Shown one piece after another: positions 33,335 through 37,273 of a stretch of DNA of 37,273 bases. The position numbers and the translations under genes were made by a program. Each line of letters opens with the position of its first letter. Within the stretch, counting starts at the first letter, position 1. This stretch comes from Acidimicrobiaceae bacterium (GTDB lineage: Bacteria; Actinomycetota; Acidimicrobiia; Acidimicrobiales; UBA8592), in contig JAHECR010000033.1 of assembly GCA_024641655.1 (NCBI GenBank), forward strand, positions 1-37,273. Direction: 5' to 3'. Under the pieces are notes generated by a model, which did no database searches, was not told the DNA's origin, and saw nothing but the letters and a program-made list of their open reading frames with translations.

Positions 33335-34975
33335 CTACTCGATGCCGAAGTAGAACGGGTACAGCGGTTGACCGCCGCGATGCACCTCGGCGTCTACGTC
33401 GGGGCGCTCCTCTGCCAGCCAGGTGAGCACCGCATCGACGGCAGCATCGCTGGCACCCGATCCGGCGATGATCGTGACCAGTTCGTGGTCGTCGGCGACG
33501 AGGCGCTCCAGCAACCCGATCGCCGCGTGGGCCACCGAGTCGGCGATCGAGCGCACGCCGTCGCGATCGAGGCCGATCCAGTCGCCGGCTGCGACCGGCC
33601 CCGCCGGCGTGTCGCTGTCGCGGACCGCCTGCGTGACCTCACCGGCCACGACGGCCGCCGCTGCTGCAGCCATGGAGCGCGCGTTCTCCTCGGCGCCGGC
33701 ACCGGGGTCGTACGCGAGCAGCGACGCGAACCCCTCCGCGATGCTGCGCGTCGGCACGACCACCACGACCTGGTCGACCTGACTGCCCACCTGCTCTGCC
33801 ACCGGGATGATGTTCTTGTTGTTCGGCAGGATGACGACCTGTGGTGCCCCGACCTGCTCGACCGCCTGGACCAGCTGGCGCGTGGAGGGATTCATCGACT
33901 GTCCCCCGCGGATGACGGCGTGGACCCCGAGCGACTCGAAGATTCGCTGGACGCCGTCGCCGACCGCCACCGCAACCACCGCTGAGGTGGCGGGCTCGGC
34001 GTCGGTGATGATGATGCCGTCGTCGTCGCCCTGGTCGTGGAGGTCCTCGATGTGCTCGACCTCCTCGTGCAGGTCGGTCACGCGTATCTGGTGGGGACGC
34101 CCCACGGCGATGCCGGCCTCGATGCAGGCACCGATGTCGTCGCAGTGGATGTGGCAGTTCCAAAGATCGTCGCCCCCGACGACGACGATCGAGTCCCCGA
34201 GCGCTGCCCACGTCGCCTTGAACTCGTCGATGCGATCGTCGGCGGCGTCGAGGAAGTACATGACCTCGTAGCGCAGATCGGCCACCGACGGCGTCTCACC
34301 GGCTGCAGCCGCGACCAGGTGGCGGGTCTCGTCCACCGCAGGCGGGTCGGGCATCGGTGTGTCGTCGACGACGTGGTGGAGCGCATGGAGCAGCAAGACA
34401 TAGCCCGCACCGCCGGCGTCGACGACCCCGGCGTCCTTCAACACCGCGAGCAGTTCGGGGGTACGGGCGAGCGAGGCCTTGGCCTCCTCCACCGCTACAC
34501 CGACGACGCCCGCGAGATCACGCCCGGCTTCGGCAGCAGCCGACGCCGCCGCAGCCGACTCGCGCACGACGGTCAGAATCGTGCCCTCGACGGGCCGCAG
34601 CACCGCCCCGTACGCGGCCTCGGCGGCGTGGACCAGCGCGCGGGAGAGCGCGACGCCGTCGATCACCTCGACCGGAGCGAGCCGCTCGCTGAGGCCGCGC
34701 AGGATCTGGGACATGATCACGCCCGAGTTCCCACGCGCTCCCATGAGGCTGCCGTGGCTGATGGCCTTCCACCTCGACGCAGCATCGGACGCGGCGCCGG
34801 AGACCTCGGCGACCACGGACTTGAGCGTCAGCGACATGTTCGTCCCGGTGTCGCCGTCGGGCACCGGATACACGTTGAGCGCGTTGATGGCGGCTCGGTG
34901 CCGCGTGAGCGCCTCGCTGAACGTGCCCAGCGCGCGTTCGACATCGGCCACTCCGAGGCTGGTGCGAGTCGTCAC
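33335..34975 (-). CDS. FakA-like DAK2-domain protein
   Basis: 546 residues. The N-terminal kinase domain has NALNVYPVPDGDTGTNM (residues 31-47) and SHGSLMGARGNSGVIMSQILRG, the nucleotide and metal site of the DhaL/DAK2 fold, with VVDAGGAGYVLL at its end. A middle domain contains DDLWNCHIHCDDIGACIEAGI, a metal-site-like block also seen in FakA, and the C-terminal part has VVILPNNKNIIPVAEQV. FakA phosphorylates fatty acids held by a DegV-type FakB; no FakB is in the window. This type of gene often lies next to recG. The start is GTG at 34975 with TAGGCT 8 bases before it, so the mRNA is likely leaderless. Confidence 0.9.
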   Translation of the reverse strand: MTTRTSLGVADVERALGTFSEALTRHRAAINALNVYPVPDGDTGTNMSLTLKSVVAEVSGAASDAASRWKAISHGSLMGARGNSGVIMSQILRGLSERLAPVEVIDGVALSRALVHAAEAAYGAVLRPVEGTILTVVRESAAAASAAAEAGRDLAGVVGVAVEEAKASLARTPELLAVLKDAGVVDAGGAGYVLLLHALHHVVDDTPMPDPPAVDETRHLVAAAAGETPSVADLRYEVMYFLDAADDRIDEFKATWAALGDSIVVVGGDDLWNCHIHCDDIGACIEAGIAVGRPHQIRVTDLHEEVEHIEDLHDQGDDDGIIITDAEPATSAVVAVAVGDGVQRIFESLGVHAVIRGGQSMNPSTRQLVQAVEQVGAPQVVILPNNKNIIPVAEQVGSQVDQVVVVVPTRSIAEGFASLLAYDPGAGAEENARSMAAAAAAVVAGEVTQAVRDSDTPAGPVAAGDWIGLDRDGVRSIADSVAHAAIGLLERLVADDHELVTIIAGSGASDAAVDAVLTWLAEERPDVDAEVHRGGQPLYPFYFGIE

Positions 34976-34983
34976 GGCCGGTC

Positions 34984-34989
34984 AGCCTA
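34984..34989 (-). promoter_or_regulatory. -10 element of the FakA-like gene
   Basis: TAGGCT on the minus strand ends 8 bases before the GTG at 34975, the third case of this hexamer at this spacing. CTGCCA at 35007-35012, 17 bases further up, could be a -35. Confidence 0.5.
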
Positions 34990-35085
34990 GTGATCCGACG
35001 CGGTCCTGGCAGGATCGAACCGATCGCGCCGGAGCTGGGGACGTCGCGTCCGGCAAGAGTTGGCCACGCGCGCGTCGGCAGTGGG

Positions 35086-35091
35086 TATCGT
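35086..35091 (+). promoter_or_regulatory. -10 element of the cold-shock-like gene
   Basis: TATCGT lies 55 bases before the GTG at 35147, giving a leader of about 48 bases with AAGGAGA. A TTGGCC at 35060-35065 is too far (20 bases) for a good -35. Confidence 0.3.
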
Positions 35092-35146
35092 GGGGGATCA
35101 ACCTGGAGCGGCGGTCATTCGTGCCGCCGGCAAGGAGACCCGGCCA

Positions 35147-35374
35147 GTGCAAGGCGTGATCAAGTCGTATGACCCCAACACCCGTGATGGAGTCGTGATG
35201 TCCGAACGGGACTTCACCGAGTACGACCTCTCCCCCGATGCGCTCGACGGATCGGTCTTCCGGATGCTTCGGCAAGGACAACGGGTGATCTTCGAGCTCG
35301 ACGCCGACGGCCTGGCAACAGGGCTGCACCTCGGTTCCGAGGTCGACATGGGGACCCCAGACTTCCTCCGCTGA
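35147..35374 (+). CDS. Small cold-shock-domain-like OB-fold protein
   Basis: 75 residues from GTG 35147, with AAGGAGA about 9 bases upstream. The layout resembles a cold-shock domain: QGVIKSYDPNTRDGVVMS at the place of strands 1-2, a loop, then GQRVIFELDADGLATGLHLG as the last strands. The nucleic-acid contacts of true CSPs (KGFGFI and VFVHF) are not kept; RDGVVMS and EYDLSPDAL stand there. So it may bind RNA weakly or bind something else. A longer frame to 35060 begins at a TTG without a ribosome site. It diverges from the FakA-like gene and precedes pckA by 65 bases. Confidence 0.75.
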   Translation: MQGVIKSYDPNTRDGVVMSERDFTEYDLSPDALDGSVFRMLRQGQRVIFELDADGLATGLHLGSEVDMGTPDFLR

Positions 35375-35439
35375 ATCAAGCGTCGGGCAGACACCAAACA
35401 GCCCCCCTAGCGAGCGACAACGACGTCGGAGCGAACTAC

Positions 35440-37110
35440 ATGACCGGTACCCCCACTTCGGCCGTGGCCCAACAGCTCAAGCAGCAGTTCGGCCTCGACA
35501 CCGTCACCCTCAACTACGGCCTGAGCCAGGACGCGCTGTTCCATGCCGCCATTGCCAATGACCGCGGCCGGGTGCGCATCGACGGTCCCGACGACGAGCA
35601 AAAGGCGTACCCCACCGCGTTGGGCGTTGACGGCCCGCTCATGTTCTACACCGACCCCACCTGCACCGGTCGGCCGGTCAGCGACACCTTCGCCGTCGCC
35701 CGCCCCGAGGTGCTCGACACCGTGTGGTGGAAGGAAGGGTTCTCCCAGTTCGACCCCGCCCGGTTCGACGCGCTGCTCGGTCGAGTCATCGCCCATCTCA
35801 ACGACCGCAATGCCGAGCTCTACGTCACCGATGTGTTCTGCGGCTGGGATCCGGAGTTCGCGGAGCCCTATCGCTTCGTCGGCGAGTACGCCACGCACGC
35901 GTTCTTCTGCAACATCATGTTCCCGGCCGGAGTTCGCGCCGGCGCCGACTACGTCGGCGCCGGCTGGACGATGATCAACGTGCCGTCGTTCCGCTGCGAC
36001 CCCGAGCGCGACGGCACCCGATCCGCCCGAGCGGTGATCGTCGACATCAGCAAGCGCATCGCCCTGGTGTGCGGCCGCGCCGATTACTGCGGCGTGAACA
36101 AGAAGACCATGTTCACCGCGATGAACTACGTCCTTCCCTCCAAGGGCCAGCTCTCCATGCACTGCTCGGCCAACGTCGGCGCCCGGGGCGACACGGCCAT
36201 CTTGTTCGGGCTCTCCGGCACCGGCAAGACCACCTTGTCCGCGGATCCCGATCGGCTCCTCATCGGCGACGACGAGCATGTCTGGACCGACTCGGGCATC
36301 TCGAACTTCGAGGACGGCTGCTACGCGAAGCTGATCGACCTCAACAAGGAGAATGAGCCCGTCATCGCGGCAGCGATGAGCATGCGCGGCACGTTGATAG
36401 AGAACGTCCCCGCGCTGCCCGGAACGCGCATCGAGGACACCGACCCCCAGGAGTTCGACCTCACCGACGGTTCGATCACCGAGAACACCCGCTTCGCCTA
36501 CCCACTCAACTGCAACCCCGGCGTTGCCGAGGGCGCCAAGGGTCCCCATCCGGAGACGATCGTGCTGCTCACCGCCGACGCGTTCGGCGTGCTCCCTCCG
36601 GTGTCGGTCCTCGACAGCGACGAGGTCATGTACCACTTCGTCACCGGTTTCACGTCCAAGCTCGCCGGCACCGAAGTGGGGATCACCGAACCCGAGGCGA
36701 CGTTCTCGGCCTGCTTCGGCGGCCCGTTCATGTCCCAGAAGGCATCGGTCTACGCCGAGTTGCTCGCCGCGCGCATGGCCGACCACCAGACGCGATGCAT
36801 CCTGCTCAACACCGGCTGGACCGGCGGCCCCTACGGCAAGGGCGAGCGGATGTCGCTCAGGCACACCCGCGCCCTCCTGAACGCCGCTCTCGCCGGCGAG
36901 TTCGACCACGCGCAGCTGGTGACGCACCCGATTCTCGGGCTGAAGATGCCGAGCACCTGCACTGCGGTCCCCGACGAGATCCTCGATCCCCGCTCGACCT
37001 GGGACGACCCCGAGGCCTACGACGTCCAGGCCACGAAACTGCGCGACATGTTCCGCGCCAACTACGAGAAGAAGGGCTTCGCCGAACTCGGGATCACCGC
37101 AGTCATGTAG
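35440..37110 (+). CDS. pckA: Phosphoenolpyruvate carboxykinase (ATP type)
   Basis: 556 residues. It converts oxaloacetate and ATP to phosphoenolpyruvate, the entry to gluconeogenesis. NYGLSQDALFHAAI opens the protein; KK at 221-222 (YCGVNKKTMFTAMNY) and H241 (MHCSAN) hold the metal; the P-loop GLSGTGKTTLS is at 257-267 and GDDEHVW follows; ENTRFAYPLN, LTADAFGVLPPVSVL and LLNTGWTGGPYGKGERM are the remaining blocks. Some signatures are unusual: TGRPVSDT instead of TGRSPKDK and CNPGVA instead of the usual HIDNI-like segment. Most actinobacteria use the GTP enzyme, so this type is notable. GGAG lies 8 bases before the ATG. Confidence 0.94.
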   Translation: MTGTPTSAVAQQLKQQFGLDTVTLNYGLSQDALFHAAIANDRGRVRIDGPDDEQKAYPTALGVDGPLMFYTDPTCTGRPVSDTFAVARPEVLDTVWWKEGFSQFDPARFDALLGRVIAHLNDRNAELYVTDVFCGWDPEFAEPYRFVGEYATHAFFCNIMFPAGVRAGADYVGAGWTMINVPSFRCDPERDGTRSARAVIVDISKRIALVCGRADYCGVNKKTMFTAMNYVLPSKGQLSMHCSANVGARGDTAILFGLSGTGKTTLSADPDRLLIGDDEHVWTDSGISNFEDGCYAKLIDLNKENEPVIAAAMSMRGTLIENVPALPGTRIEDTDPQEFDLTDGSITENTRFAYPLNCNPGVAEGAKGPHPETIVLLTADAFGVLPPVSVLDSDEVMYHFVTGFTSKLAGTEVGITEPEATFSACFGGPFMSQKASVYAELLAARMADHQTRCILLNTGWTGGPYGKGERMSLRHTRALLNAALAGEFDHAQLVTHPILGLKMPSTCTAVPDEILDPRSTWDDPEAYDVQATKLRDMFRANYEKKGFAELGITAVM

Positions 37111-37137
37111 GTGCCCCAGGCAAGTCGGCGCGACTGG

Positions 37138-37273
37138 TCAGTCGCGCTCGTAGCCGCCCGGGTGGGTGGACTGCCAGTTCCAGTGATCGGCACACATGTT
37201 GTCGATGGTGCACTCGGCGTGCCAGCCGAGCTCCTCTTGGGCCTTGGTGGTATCGGCGTAGACCACCGCGAGG
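37138..37273 (-). CDS. galE: UDP-glucose 4-epimerase, C-terminal end only
   Basis: The last 45 residues of a gene that continues past the window. The ending VVYADTTKAQEELGWHAE followed by CTIDNMCADHWNWQSTHPGGYERD is the standard GalE C-terminus (YAD-KA--ELGW, then MC-D-W-WQ-NP-GY). GalE interconverts UDP-glucose and UDP-galactose, supplying sugars that glycosyltransferases such as those at 13-19 kb could use; this link is only possible. It converges on pckA with 27 bases between stops. Confidence 0.85.
   Translation of the reverse strand, partial: LAVVYADTTKAQEELGWHAECTIDNMCADHWNWQSTHPGGYERD

Noticed and set aside
34976..35146. A possible tRNA or rpmB gene between the FakA-like gene and the cold-shock-like gene
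   Set aside because: No cloverleaf, no T-loop consensus and no bL28 reading frame could be found; the gap holds two divergent promoters and a leader.

Overview
The DNA is strongly GC-rich, uses many GTG starts and is packed with genes (no gap over about 150 bases). Several marks point to an actinobacterium: a cofC/fbiD-type F420 gene, a SepIVA-like gene beside coaD and the YceD-family gene, an rnc - fpg-position - smc order as in mycobacteria, and many leaderless promoters. I infer an Acidimicrobiia-like lineage from general protein character; this is not proven by the window. It reads as ordinary chromosome: no transposase, integrase, phage gene, CRISPR array, rRNA or tRNA is visible.

Layout. 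1-5.9 kb: end of a VOC-family gene, a cysteine-free Nfu_N-type protein, rnhB, a large glycosidase-like protein and gpsA on the minus strand, then a plus-strand pair of cofC and a PIG-L deacetylase. 5.9-9.2 kb: a two-gene ABC-2 exporter and a DUF1015 protein. 9.2-13.5 kb: a phosphoribosyltransferase and a three-subunit molybdenum hydroxylase of the xanthine dehydrogenase type, a plausible purine salvage/oxidation group. 13.6-18.8 kb: three family-2 glycosyltransferases, two of them divergent around a pair of identical 25-base imperfect palindromes. 18.9-20.2 kb: a glutamate dehydrogenase-family protein without its catalytic lysine.

20.2-29.3 kb is a long minus-strand housekeeping run, in transcription order rsmD, coaD, sepIVA-like, YceD/DUF177, rpmF, plsX, acpP, rnc, an Fpg/Nei-like gene and smc. 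It joins rRNA modification and processing, ribosome assembly, CoA, phospholipid and acyl-carrier functions, septation and chromosome organisation. The Fpg/Nei-like protein sits where fpg normally lies but lacks the catalytic proline and most of the zinc finger. 29.3-35 kb: a tiny zinc-ribbon protein, a GNAT enzyme, recG, an aldo/keto reductase and a FakA-like DAK2 protein. 35.1-37.3 kb: a small cold-shock-like protein, pckA and the 3' end of galE.

At least ten genes or operons have a TANNNT hexamer 7-9 bases before an ATG/GTG and no evident ribosome binding site, so leaderless transcription seems common here. Other genes (phosphoribosyltransferase, first glycosyltransferase, dehydrogenase, acpP, pckA, cold-shock-like gene) carry Shine-Dalgarno sequences. 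The most unusual items are the lysine-less dehydrogenase, the remodelled Fpg-like protein, the palindrome pair between the glycosyltransferases, and the 880-residue double-GT protein. I did not find a clear self-contained novel defence or mobile system.
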